Assembly: GCF_000485595.1 (NCBI RefSeq)
Contig: NW_014577335.1
Span: forward strand, 284,376 to 309,075
DNA from: Priapulus caudatus
Lineage: Eukaryota > Priapulida > Priapulimorpha > Priapulimorphida > Priapulidae
Length of the DNA: 24,700 nucleotides
Reading direction: 5' to 3'
This document shows, piece after piece, positions 8,248-18,330 of the stretch. The stretch's first letter is position 1. Each line of letters opens with the position of its first letter. Below the pieces are notes generated by a model that was not told where the DNA came from, searched no databases, and was given only the letters and a program-made list of their open reading frames with translations. Position numbers and translations under genes: made by a program.

Positions 8248-8948
8248 AGCTCATGTGCTTGTTAGCAATCGCAGCACTAGTCCTCGCATGGGCGTATACA
8301 GGCTTGCGCAGTCACCATGCTGCATGCAGTGGCAAAACGTCACGTGTACCTGTTCTCACTTAGAGCTCGTTATTTTCGCCCGGAGTTAATTAGCTTACCG
8401 ACAAGATTGAACATTGACACGTTCTCACTGACGACATGCATGCCTAAATATATAAGTTGAATGGCAACGTGTTATATAGATCATTAAAATGAAAAAAAAT
8501 ATTATGCATTAGAAAAATTCCCCATTCAATGACAATGTTTTGGCGGTTTTCGAAACCATTATTGAAATACACGTACGCATGTCGAAATGTTGCCTTTTTA
8601 ATTAAAATCATGCGGCTGCAAGCTGACAATTTAACAAGAAAGCTCGCACTCGATGAAAAAAAAGTTACATTTAGACGGACGCAAAGTCCTTTGGATCACT
8701 ATCAGAGCTGCCACACTCGTCCGGGATTATTAGTTCAGCACCGAGGTATAGAATCGGTCTAATTAACGCTCCTAATTAAGCGAAACATATAGGCAGTTAC
8801 GTCAGTACTCACCTGAACCTAGTCACTTTTACAATAGCACATGAACATGTGTTTGACGGGTGTTGTTCTGCTATGCCACATATACCATTGTCTACGGGCG
8901 CACCGATTACGATGTTATTATGTTATAGTCCCAGATCCTCTAATAGAA

Positions 8949-8995
8949 TATCAAGAGCTAATATTACTAATAATAGGTATTATTAGCTCTTGATA
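8949..8995. repeat. 15-bp perfect inverted repeat, TATCAAGAGCTAATA (copy 1)
   Basis: TATCAAGAGCTAATA at 8949-8963 is exactly complementary to TATTAGCTCTTGATA at 8981-8995 with a 17-base AT-rich loop that extends the symmetry partly. Its right half also occurs at 22213-22234. Confidence 0.85.
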
Positions 8996-9509
8996 ATATG
9001 CTAGTATTAATTGGTTGAATCTATGAGTAACTTGGGCGATTATACGCCCGCGGTGGGAAGACGACTCAATCAATAGATTCTCGGCCGAGTAAAAGAGAAA
9101 TAAGAAATCAAGCCGTAGATGCGCCATTCAAAGTCAATCTCGGGTCGCATCACTCAGTCTGTGTGATGTCTACATTACCCATGCACTGCACGCAGCCATC
9201 ACCACTCTCGCTATGATCTGCCGTTTAATCGAGAAATTTCCCAATCGAAATTAAAAGAGAAGAAGTCCGGCAAATTATGCGGCAACTAGATGGCTTACGA
9301 TCGCTGAGCCTGTGCGGTTAGCGTATAGTAAGCTCAATGGCGCTGGCAAAGAGCACGTTAGCATTCAGTCCATTGCACACAGCTTTGATCGCTCAGGACT
9401 GGCACAGTGTTACGTTGGTGTTAACGAGGAGCCCCGGCAGTAAGGCTTCAGAATGCGCATGTTCGTCCTGTAGTTGTATGTGGTGACAGCCATATAAGAA
9501 TAAGAATAT

Positions 9510-9592
9510 GACGATGAGCGATGAATAAGATGATGAGGACAACGATGAGTATGATGATGATAAGGATGATTGAGAATAATGAGGATGAGGAT
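9510..9592 (+). repeat. Imperfect GAT/GAG-rich microsatellite (copy 1)
   Basis: A degenerate GATGA/GAGGAT tract. Serine- and isoleucine-rich open frames on the minus strand across it are repeat translations without domain features. Confidence 0.75.
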
Positions 9593-9870
9593 ATGCTGGA
9601 AACCCAACTGCCAGCCAGGGACCTGCCTGCAATGTGCAGCAGCATCCCTCGATTAACTTAATTACTCGCTTTTTTGAGTGTGTCTTTGGTATAATAAAAC
9701 TTTTTGACCATTTTAAAAAGATGTATAATGATGACATAACAATATCGTCATCACTTCCTGTGTAATGAACCCTAGTCGATACAGTCGCCGCGTTGACAGC
9801 TGCTGCACATTAATTTCGCCATCTTTTCACTCCTAAAAGCTCGCTCATGGTTCAAATTTTCTCGCCACTG

Positions 9871-10139
9871 CAAGCGCGTAGGCATGGGGTGCGGGGTCCT
9901 GGGGCGCCTAGGACACCCCATCAAAATGCAAAATCAAAATTTTTTTTTTAGTTCACACGCATTGGCGGGTTAGGTGTCGTTTGTAGAGCTGAAAAAGAAA
10001 TAGTATTTGTCCAAAAAACAGCGTTTAAATTGATTTTAAAGCACTATTTTGACATTTAACACATTTAGACCACCACAGCCCTTGTTACTCGCTCGATGAC
10101 CCCCCCCCCCCCCAATCCAAATTCCTGGCTACGCCCTTG
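9871..10139. mobile_element. Non-autonomous hAT-like DNA transposon (MITE), copy 1
   Basis: The left end begins CAAGCGCGTAGGCATGGGG and the right end is CCTGGCTACGCCCTTG, so the ends are imperfect terminal inverted repeats close to CAAGGGCGTAGCCAGG. I recall TIRs of this GGGCGTAGCCAGG type from many invertebrate hAT-family elements. The 8 bases on each side are CGCCACTG (9863-9870) and CCCCACTG (10140-10147), a target-site duplication of hAT length with one mismatch; copy 2 has CCCCACTG on the left. At 269 bp, with poly-C/poly-G stretches just inside the ends and no open frame, it could move only with a transposase supplied elsewhere. Confidence 0.8.
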
Positions 10140-11290
10140 CCCCACTGTTATCCTATACTGAGATTCTGTTCCTTCTCTTTAACCAATGTCAACATTAAAA
10201 CATTTCCAGCTCTATGATAATGTAACATAATGTATTATTATTAATGAAAAGTCACCACCAGCCATGCATTCTATATATCCCTAAAGTAGATTGTATGGTC
10301 ACCATGTACCCAGCCCCTGTCCATGAAGCCGTTTGAATACATTAGCACTGACAAGTATAATGCAAAACCTATATCAGTTCTTATATATTTAAGCATTACT
10401 TATAGTAGGAATAAATTATTTTGATAGTATAAACAATGGCTATATACACACGGCGCTCTCTGTGGCTGTGTGGCAAGGCAACACGCTGTTTTGTTATTAG
10501 GTCTAAAACAATTACTGGTAGCCGACGCCATACAGCTACTCGGCAATAATTAGATTTCGCATCGTCGTCATTTTATACTCGCCGATCGTTGTACGTATTT
10601 GGCATTTTTCCAGCGCAGCCCGTGCGACTGTGATAAACAGCTAGGCGACCACACGCGGGATGACGTGCTTAGCACTATTGTATTTTCTACGACAACCGTG
10701 TCGCACGCACGTGCGCCTATTGTGCATTGCGCTAAAAATCAAAAATAAGCACGCGCACAGTCGAACACTCGCTCTCGTTCGCACAACAGCGAGCCTGATT
10801 TACGCTATTTAGATGCATTTTTTTTCTCTCGCCGTCCTTGTTTACGGAAATGGCAGCAGATGTCTTTTGTGAATGGTACACATAGGGCCTACACATACAT
10901 ACACGAATATGATCGATTCGTTAGGTTGCAGCTACACCGGCTTCGGTTTTTTTCCTCGCCTCCGTTGCGCGGCAATGCAATGCGAACTGCTGCCACGAAC
11001 ATCGGGTTCGCGTGCTTTCTTCGGTATAAATGTGGGAAAGCGACGGCTCGCTGAGGCTGAGGCTGTTCTCGTATTGAGCCGCGCGTGCCTGCCATTGATT
11101 GAGGCGATGTCGGTAATAAATAGCAGGCGTCAGCGCCGAGTTCAACCTATCCGCCGTTATCCGCAGATGGACAAAATTGATTAGAGGCGGCTTTTCAGCG
11201 TGGAATATCGCGGGACATTTATAGACGTGCCACAAAAGATGGAAACGGATCGCCGGATATTGCAGCGTAGCCGTGCACCGTGATCCAACA
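10140..11290. other. Non-coding part of duplication copy 1
   Basis: No gene recognised. The stretch 10600-11250 is richer in CpG and includes TCGGTATAAATGTGGG (about 11020), which resembles a TATA box, but no open reading frame with protein-like features follows. Counterpart in copy 2: about 15107-16325. Confidence 0.4.
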
Positions 11291-11312
11291 CGTATATATA
11301 TATATATATATA

Positions 11313-11546
11313 NNNNNNNNNNNNNNNNNNNNNNNNNNNNNNNNNNNNNNNNNNNNNNNNNNNNNNNNNNNNNNNNNNNNNNNNNNNNNNNNNNNNNNNN
11401 NNNNNNNNNNNNNNNNNNNNNNNNNNNNNNNNNNNNNNNNNNNNNNNNNNNNNNNNNNNNNNNNNNNNNNNNNNNNNNNNNNNNNNNNNNNNNNNNNNNN
11501 NNNNNNNNNNNNNNNNNNNNNNNNNNNNNNNNNNNNNNNNNNNNNN
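11313..11546. other. Assembly gap (234 N)
   Basis: A run of N between a TA repeat and the AGT/AGC array. The matching place in copy 2 (about 16350-16560) has real sequence of similar length, containing an inverted-repeat element. Confidence 1.
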
Positions 11547-11599
<53 letters not shown>

Positions 11600-11825
11600 C
11601 AGTAGCAGTAGCAGTAATAGTAGTAGTAGTAGCAGTAGCAGTAGCAGTAGCAGTAGCAGTAGTAGTAGCAGTAGCAGTAGCAGTAGCAGTAGTAGTAGCA
11701 GTAGCAGTAGTAGCAGTAGCAGTAGCAGTAGCAGTAGCAGTAGCAGTAGTAGTAGCAGTAGCAGTAGTAGTAGCAGTAGCAGTAGCAGTAGTAGTAGCAG
11801 TAGCAGCAGTAGTAGCAGTAGCAGC
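11547..11825 (+). repeat. AGT/AGC trinucleotide array (copy 1)
   Basis: About 280 bp of AGT and AGC triplets in a very regular pattern (AGC-AGT alternation), next to the N gap. It translates as poly-Ser in one frame, but no coding context surrounds it. Confidence 0.97.
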
Positions 11826-13067
11826 TGGATGATACGTCGCTACATGTGTATGTATTTTTGGCTGTGCGTGATCAAAACGCTGCTGCTCGCGTATTGAAAC
11901 AGCGCTCGGTAAATGCTCGTGCGTTTAGCAGGCGGCTGCCACGCGATTATCACCCCGATCCGACAACATTACGCAATCCACTCCCACGGGGGAGAACTCG
12001 TCTTGTTCATATGCAAAAATCCATAATTGTTACAGTACTCCAAAAACCAAGCATCGTGCCGCGCGCGCGCGTGCGTCGCAGGGGAGCGCACGCATATTTG
12101 CATATGCAATGACATCATTTGCATATATACAAACTCGGTTCTCCACTAGATAATCGGTAACGTTATACGGCTTCTAATTGATATCGGATATGAACCAGTT
12201 TACGCTTGGGGAACTACGTTCGCAAAAGAGTAAACAAGCGCAGATGATCAGCTAAGGAAATATAATGGCGTACCGATAGCGCCCTCCTAACAGTCAACGT
12301 ACCACAATCAATTGCAAAAGAAAAAACGAAACGTCAGTCAATGATTTTATACGTAAAAGACGGAAGCATGCAAGGAATATTTGCGTGATTCTTGCTCAGA
12401 AACGCTCAATCCGAATAAAATATAGCGAAATATATCGATAAATATAGTCTCACCTCACAGTGCATAGATCACTGATTACACTAACTTGAAAGTCACTATG
12501 ATCTTATGCAGTATTGCATAGAAAATTGGATATGAACACATCGTAACACAACGAAAATAACATCGAGTGGCAAGATTTGTCAACTTGTAATTTGTCGGTG
12601 CAAACGAGATTGTGCGATAGACATGTGAGTCTATGGACGATAGCTGGCGCTACTATAACTGGTCCAAGATTACAAGAAAAGGCGGTGATAATCGAACAAG
12701 TTCGAAACTTGCACGTTTTGGTGAATGCGATGGTTGTAATACATTGGTTGTAATCGTTACTCTAGACAGTTACTGTTACTAAAGCAATAACGGCAGGTAT
12801 AATAAAAATGTGGAAAACACTAGATAATTCTCGAAATTATGGCTATAAAGATATCACACTCGCTGCCACGTACGTGTATCATACTAGTACTACCGCGTAT
12901 ACGTATATAGGCGTATCATGTATCATGTCACCGTACATACGTGTAAGCATATTATATATCAAACTATACCGTATATAATAGGTATATCACGTTACTGTAA
13001 ATACGTGTGTGTCTATCATGCTATCAGGAGTGAATAATATAATAGATTATTATTATTATATATCTAT
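11826..13067. other. Non-coding part of duplication copy 1, right end
   Basis: No gene recognised. It includes a GCGCGCGCGCG run (about 12060), several ATTTGCATAT octamer-like strings (about 12098-12126) and, at the far end, TA-rich sequence that becomes the left arm of an inverted repeat completed only in copy 2. Confidence 0.4.
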
Positions 13068-13241
13068 ATATTACGCTAGCTTATATCAGCCTGTTCTGCT
13101 TGCATCTGTGACAAATACGACATACGAATATACGCTCTCCTATGACACTCTTTGTCATAGGAAGATTCTTCCTATGACAAATATTGTTGTATGTGTTGTG
13201 CGCAATATGTATATATTTATAATATATATATATATATATAT
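13068..13241. other. 174-bp spacer between the two duplication copies
   Basis: Sequence not present elsewhere in the window apart from the TA repeat at its right edge. It contains the triplicated TCCTATGACA motif listed separately. Confidence 0.7.
13138..13179. repeat. Hairpin plus third copy of TCCTATGACA
   Basis: TCCTATGACA at 13138-13147 pairs perfectly with TGTCATAGGA at 13153-13162 (5-base loop CTCTT), and TCCTATGACA recurs at 13170-13179. So the same 10-mer occurs three times in 42 bases, two direct and one inverted, inside the duplication spacer. Confidence 0.85.
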
Positions 13242-13934
13242 AGCTCATGTGCTTGTTAGCAATCGCAGCTAGTCTCGCATGGGCGTATACAGGCTTGCGC
13301 AGTCACCATGCTGCATGCAGTTGGCAAACGTCACGTGTACCTGTTCTCACTTAGAGCTCGTTATTTTCGCCCGGAGTTAATTAGCTTACCGACAAGATTG
13401 AACATTGACACGTTCTCACTGACGACATGCATGCCTGAATATATAAGTTGAATGCAACGTGTTATATAGATCATTAAAATGTAAAAAAAATAATGCATTA
13501 GAAAAATTCCCCATTCAATGACAATGTTTTGACGGTTTTCGAAACCATTATTGAAATACACGTACGCATGTCGAAATGTGCCTTTTTAATTAAAATCATG
13601 CGGCTGCAAAGCTGACAATTAACAAGAAAGCTCGCACTCAGATGAAAAAAAAGTTACATTTAGACGGACGCAAAGTCCTTTGGATCACTATCAGAGTGCA
13701 CCACTCGTCCGGGATTATTGTTCAGCACCGAGGTATAGAATCGGTCTAATTAACGCTCCTAATTAAGCCGAAACATATAGGCAGTTACGTCAGTACTCAC
13801 CTGAACCTGTCACTTTTACAATAGCACATGAACATGTGTTTGACGGGTGTTGTTCTGCTATGCCACATATACCATTGTCTACGGCGCACCGATTACGATG
13901 TTATTATGTTATAGTCCCAGATCCTCTAATAGAA

Positions 13935-13981
13935 TATCAAGAGCTAATATTACTAATAATAGGTATTATTAGCTCTTGATA
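13935..13981. repeat. 15-bp perfect inverted repeat, TATCAAGAGCTAATA (copy 2)
   Basis: Identical counterpart of 8949-8995 in the second copy of the duplication, with the same loop. Confidence 0.85.
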
Positions 13982-14493
13982 ATATGCTAGTATTAATTGC
14001 GTGATCTATGAGTAACTTGGGCGATTATACGCCCCGGTGGGAAGATGACTCAATCAATAGATTCTCGGCCGATGTAAAAGAGAAATAAGAAATCAAGCCG
14101 TAGATGCTGCCATTCAAAGTCAATCTCGGGTCCATCACTCAGTCTGTGTGATTACCTGCAATGTCTACATTACCCATGCACTGCACGCAGCATCACCACC
14201 TCGCTATGATCTGCCGTTTAATCGAGAAATTTCCCAATCGAAATTAAAAGAGAAGAAGTCCGGCAAATTATGCGGCAACTAGATGGCTACGATCCTGAGG
14301 CTGTGCGGTTAGCGTATAAGCTCAATGGCGCTGGCAAAGAGCCACGTTAGCATTCAGTCCATTCACAAGCTTTGATCGCTCAGACTGGCACAGTGTTACG
14401 TTGGTGTTACGAGGAGTCCCGGCAGTAAGGCTTCAGAATGCGCATGTTCGTTCTGTAGTGTATGTGGTGACAGCCATATAAGAATGAGAATAT

Positions 14494-14574
14494 GACGATG
14501 AGGATGAAATAGGATGATGAGGACAACGATGAGATGATGATGATAAGGATGATGAGAATAATGAGGATGAGGAT
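14494..14574 (+). repeat. Imperfect GAT/GAG-rich microsatellite (copy 2)
   Basis: Counterpart of 9510-9592 in copy 2, with a few indels. Confidence 0.75.
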
Positions 14575-14846
14575 ATGCTGGGAACCCGACTGCCAGCCAG
14601 GGACTTGCTGCAATGTGCCAGCAGCATCCCTCGATTAACTTAATTACTCGCTTTTTTTGAGTGTGTCTTTGGTATAATAAACTTTTGACCATTTAAAAAG
14701 ATGTATAATGATGACATAACAATATCGTCATCACCACTTGTGTAATGAACCCTAGTCGATACAGTCGCGGTTGACAGCTGCTGCACATTAATTTCGCCAT
14801 CTTTCACTCCCTAAAGGATCGCTCATGTTCAATTTTCTCCCCACTG

Positions 14847-15106
14847 CAAGCGCGTAGCCAGGGGTGCGGGGTCCTGGGGGCCCTAGGACCCCCCAATCAA
14901 AATCAAAATCAAAATTTTTTTTAGTCACACAGCATGGTCGGGTTAGGTGTCGTTGTAGAGCTGCAAAAGAAATAGTATTGTCAACAAAACAGCGTTTAAA
15001 TTGATTTTAAAGCACTATTTTTACATTTAACACATTTAGACCACCACAGCCCTTGTTACTCGCTCGAGGACCCCCCCCCCCATCCACAATCCTGGCTACG
15101 CCCTTG
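14847..15106. mobile_element. Non-autonomous hAT-like DNA transposon (MITE), copy 2
   Basis: Counterpart of 9871-10139 at the same position in copy 2, so the insertion precedes the duplication (or both are one locus assembled twice). The left end CAAGCGCGTAGCCAGG is closer to the expected TIR than in copy 1; the right end is CCTGGCTACGCCCTTG. The left flank is CCCCACTG (14839-14846) and the right flank is CCCACTG, consistent with an 8-bp target-site duplication minus one C. Confidence 0.8.
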
Positions 15107-16326
15107 CCCACTGTTATCCGTATTACTGCAGATTCTTTTTCCTTCTCTTTAACCAATGTCAACATTAAACATTTCCAGCTCTATGATCTAATGATAACAT
15201 AATGTATTATTATTAATGAAAGCTCACACCGCATGCATTCTATAATATCCCTGAAGTAGATTGTATGGTCACATGTAACCCCAGCCCTGTCCATGGAAGC
15301 CGTTTTGAATACATTAGCACTGAACAAGCTATAATATGCAAAACCTGATATATCAGCTTCTTACTATATTTAAGCAATTACTTATAGGAGCGAATAAATT
15401 GATTTTGATAGCTATAACAAATGGCTATATACATCACGGCGCTCTCTGTGCGCTGTGTGGCAAGGCCCCACACGCTGTTATTGCTTATTAGGTCTAAAAC
15501 ATTACTGGTAGCCGACGGCCATACAGCTACTCTCGGCAATAAATTAGATTGCTATGCGTTCGTCATTTATTACTCCGATCGGTTGTACTTGTATAGTTTT
15601 GGGCTATGTTTTCCAGCGATCAGCCCGTTCGGACTGTTGATAAACAGCTTAAGGCGACCACACGCGGAAGTTGAGGTCGCTTAGCCCACTATTGCTATTT
15701 CTACGACACCGTGTTCGCACGCACGTCGCGCCTATTTTGCTTAGCATTGTGCGCTAAAATCAAAATAAGCACGCGACATTCGAACACCTCGCTCCTCGTT
15801 CGCACAACAGCGAGCTTGATTTACGTTATTTAGATGCATTTTTTTCTCTCGCCGTCTTGTTTACGGAATGGCAGCAGATTCTTTTAGTGAATGGTACACA
15901 TAGGGTGCTTACATACATACCGAATAATGATCGCTTCGTTACGGTTGCAGCTCACGGGCCTCGGTTTTTTTCCTCGCCTCTCCGTTGCGCGGCAATGCAA
16001 TGCTGAACTGCTGCACGAACATCGGGATTCGAAAGTGCTTTCTTCGGTATAAATGTGGGAAAGCAGAGGGCCTTCGCCTGAGGCTCGCAGGCTGTATCTC
16101 GTATTGAGCGCCGCGCTGGCCTGCCATTTGATTGCAGGCGATGTCGGTAATAAATAGCAGCCGTCAGCCGCCGGGTTCACCTATCCGCCGTTATCCGCAA
16201 TGGACAAATTGCATTAGAGGCGGCTTTCTTCTCTCTCAGGTGGATATCGCGGCGACATTGTATAGACGTCGCCACAAAAGGATGGAAACGGATCGCAGCC
16301 GATATCTGCAGCGTAGCGGTTGCACG

Positions 16327-16548
16327 GATCCAACACGTATATATATTATATATATATATATGTATATAATATATATATATATATGTATAATATTTATATA
16401 TATATAACAAATTCATACATGTCAGCTGAGAGCCTGATGAAGAGATGTACGTCGTATTAAAACTCACTCTACCTATTCTTTGAATTTGTTTATTTTATCT
16501 ACATGGGTGTTCGCTGTGCTGTTTGTATATATATATACTTGTTGGATC
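16327..16548. mobile_element. Short element with terminal inverted repeats GATCCAACA...TGTTGGATC
   Basis: GATCCAACACGTATATATAT at 16327 is the reverse complement, with about one mismatch, of the TATA-rich end closing with ACTTGTTGGATC at 16548. The ~180 bp between them are a TA-rich stretch followed by unique sequence without an open frame. This layout is MITE-like, but I see no clear target-site duplication. In copy 1 only the left end (11282 on) is present before the N gap. Confidence 0.5.
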
Positions 16549-16557
16549 GTAGCATAT

Positions 16558-16859
16558 AGCAGTAGTAGTAGTAGTAGTAGTTAGTAGTAGTAGTAGTAGT
16601 AGCTAGTAGCTAGTAGTAGTTAGCTTAGCCAGTAGTAGTAGTAGTAGTCAGTAGTAGTAGCAGTAGCAGTAGCAGTAGCAGTAGCAGTTAAGCAGTAGTA
16701 GTAGCAGCCTAGCCAGAGTAGTTAGCAGTAGTAGTAGCAGCTAGCAGCTAGTAGTAGCCAGTAGCAGTAGCAGTAGCTAGTAGCAGTAGCCAGTAGTAGT
16801 AGACAGTAGCGTAGCAGTGTAGTAGCTTAGTAGCGAGCAGTTAGCTAGCAGTAGCAGCT
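16558..16859 (+). repeat. AGT/AGC trinucleotide array (copy 2), irregular
   Basis: Same array as 11547-11825 but broken by extra T, C and TT between triplets (TTAGTAG, GCTAGTAGC, GCCAGTAG), as expected from uncorrected long-read base calls. Confidence 0.95.
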
Positions 16860-17450
16860 GGCATGATGCGTCGCTACATGTGTATGCTATTTTTGCCGCT
16901 GCTGCGATGATCCAAACGCTGACCCTGGCCTCGCGTATTGAAACAGCGCCCTCGGTAAAGCTTCGTTGCGTTAGCAGGCGGCTGCCGCGATTATCACCCG
17001 ATCGACAACATTACGGCGCAATCCACTTCCCAGGGAGAACTCGTCTTGTTCATATGCAAAAATCCATATATTGTACAGCTACTCCAAAACAAGCATCGCT
17101 TGCCGCGCGCGCGCGTGCGGTCGCAGGGGAGCGCCACGCTATTTGCATATGCATGACATCATTTGCCATATATAACAAAACTCGCCGTTCTCCACTAGAT
17201 AATCGTAACGTTTATTATACGGCTTCTAATTGATATCGGATATGAACGCAGTTTACGCTTGGGAACTACGTTTCGCAAAAGAGTTAACAAGCGCAATCGA
17301 TCAGCTAAGGGAAATATAATGGGCCTACCGATTAGCCGCCCTCCTAACAGTCAATGCGTACCACAATCAAGTGCAAAAGAAAAAACGAAACGTCAGTCAA
17401 TGATTTTATACGTTAAAAGACGGAAGCATGCCAGGGGAATATTTGCGTGA

Positions 17451-17454
17451 TTTT

Positions 17455-17527
<73 letters not shown>

Positions 17528-17567
17528 CTTTGTTTTTTTTTTTATTTCTTTTTTTTTTCTCCATTTT
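17451..17567 (+). repeat. T-rich tract (~117 bp) present only in copy 2
   Basis: A nearly pure T run with a few C, A and G bases. Copy 1 reads GCGTGATTCTTGCTCAG at the same place (about 12384), so about 115 bp are extra here. No target-site duplication or retro-inserted gene piece is visible beside it. Lysine-rich and phenylalanine-rich open frames over it are artefacts of the tract. Confidence 0.9.
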
Positions 17568-18235
17568 CGCTGCTCAGAAACGCTCAATCCGAATAAAATA
17601 TAGCGAAATATATCGCATAAATATAGTCTCACCTCACAAGCGCCGATAGATCACTGATTACACTAACTTGAAAGTCACTATGATCTTATGCAGTTATTGC
17701 CATAGAAAATTGCCGCTATGAACACATCGTAAAACACAACGAAAAATAACATCGCAGCTGCGCAAGATTTGAACTTGTAATTTTGTCGGTGCCAAACAAG
17801 ATTGCCTGCCGATAGACATGTTGAGTCTATGGACGATAGCTGGCGCCTACTATAACTCGTCACAAGATTCAAAGAAAGGCGTGATAATCGAACGAGTTTG
17901 CGAAACTTGCAACGTTTGCGTGCAATGCGCATGGTTGCTAATACATGGTTGTAATCGTTACTCTAGACAGTACTGTTACTAAGCAAAAACGGCCAGGTAT
18001 GAATAAAAAATGGGAAACCACTAGCATGCATTCTCGAAATTATGGCTTTTAAAGATATCAACTCGCCTTGCCCCAGCGTACGTGTATCATATCTAGCTAC
18101 TACCGCGTATACGTATTATAGGCGTTCATGTATCATTGTCACCGCTACATACGTGTAAGCATATCTATATATCAACCTTATACCGTATTATATAGGTTAT
18201 ATCACGTTACCTGTAAATACGTGCTGTGCTCTATT

Positions 18236-18330
18236 GATGCTATCAGTGAGTGAATAATAACAGATTATTATTATTATATATCTATTATTAATATTATAAT
18301 CTATAATTAATCACTCCTGATGCTATCGTA
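18236..18330. repeat. AT-rich inverted repeat at the right edge of copy 2
   Basis: The left arm (GATGCTATCAGTGAGTGAATAAT, then ATTATTATTATAT) is matched in reverse by ATAATCTATAATTAATCACTCCTGATGC at 18297-18324, giving about 45 bp of imperfect pairing and almost no loop. Copy 1 has only the left arm (13020-13067). The duplication therefore ends at a palindrome. Confidence 0.75.

Larger units (their letters stand above)
8248..13067 (+). repeat. Direct duplication, copy 1 (contains the 234-bp N gap)
   Basis: From AGCTCATGTGCTTGTTAGC at 8248 to the TATTATTATTATATATCTAT stretch ending about 13067, this segment matches 13242-18284 in the same orientation and order. In the first 500 bp I count about two clear substitutions but a dozen or more one- or two-base indels. 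Apart from the N gap and the T-rich insertion, the contents are the same in both copies, including the hAT-like insertion. It holds no recognised gene. Confidence 0.95.
13242..18284 (+). repeat. Direct duplication, copy 2
   Basis: Second copy of 8248-13067, 174 bp downstream of the first. Base-level differences are mostly single-base insertions and deletions, often at short homopolymers or as an extra C or G, and they become denser from about 15200 on (for example the AGT/AGC array is regular in copy 1 but broken by TTAG and CTAG strings here). It contains sequence where copy 1 has N, and a T-rich tract absent from copy 1. This error-like pattern fits uncorrected long-read sequence. Confidence 0.95.

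Noticed and set aside
7675-8265. Several long open frames of Cys-Val, Thr-His and Ile-Tyr repeats on both strands
   Set aside because: They are translations of the CA/TA microsatellite, open in several frames on both strands at once.
9393-9737. Minus-strand open frames over the GAT-rich tract (and their counterparts at 14396-14692)
   Set aside because: The reading is disrupted by indels between copies and consists of repeat translation.
11280-11897. 205-codon open frame with a long poly-Ser stretch
   Set aside because: It runs through the N gap and the AGT/AGC array; no domain or splice context is visible.
16400-16470. Possible hammerhead ribozyme core (CCTGATGA near 16430, AAAAC about 22 bases later)
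   Set aside because: CTGATGA is present, but the required GAAA part and three pairing stems could not be made by eye; Penelope-like elements do carry such ribozymes, so a covariance-model search would settle it.
17393-17649. Lys-rich and Phe-rich open frames
   Set aside because: Produced by the T-rich tract, which is absent from the other copy.
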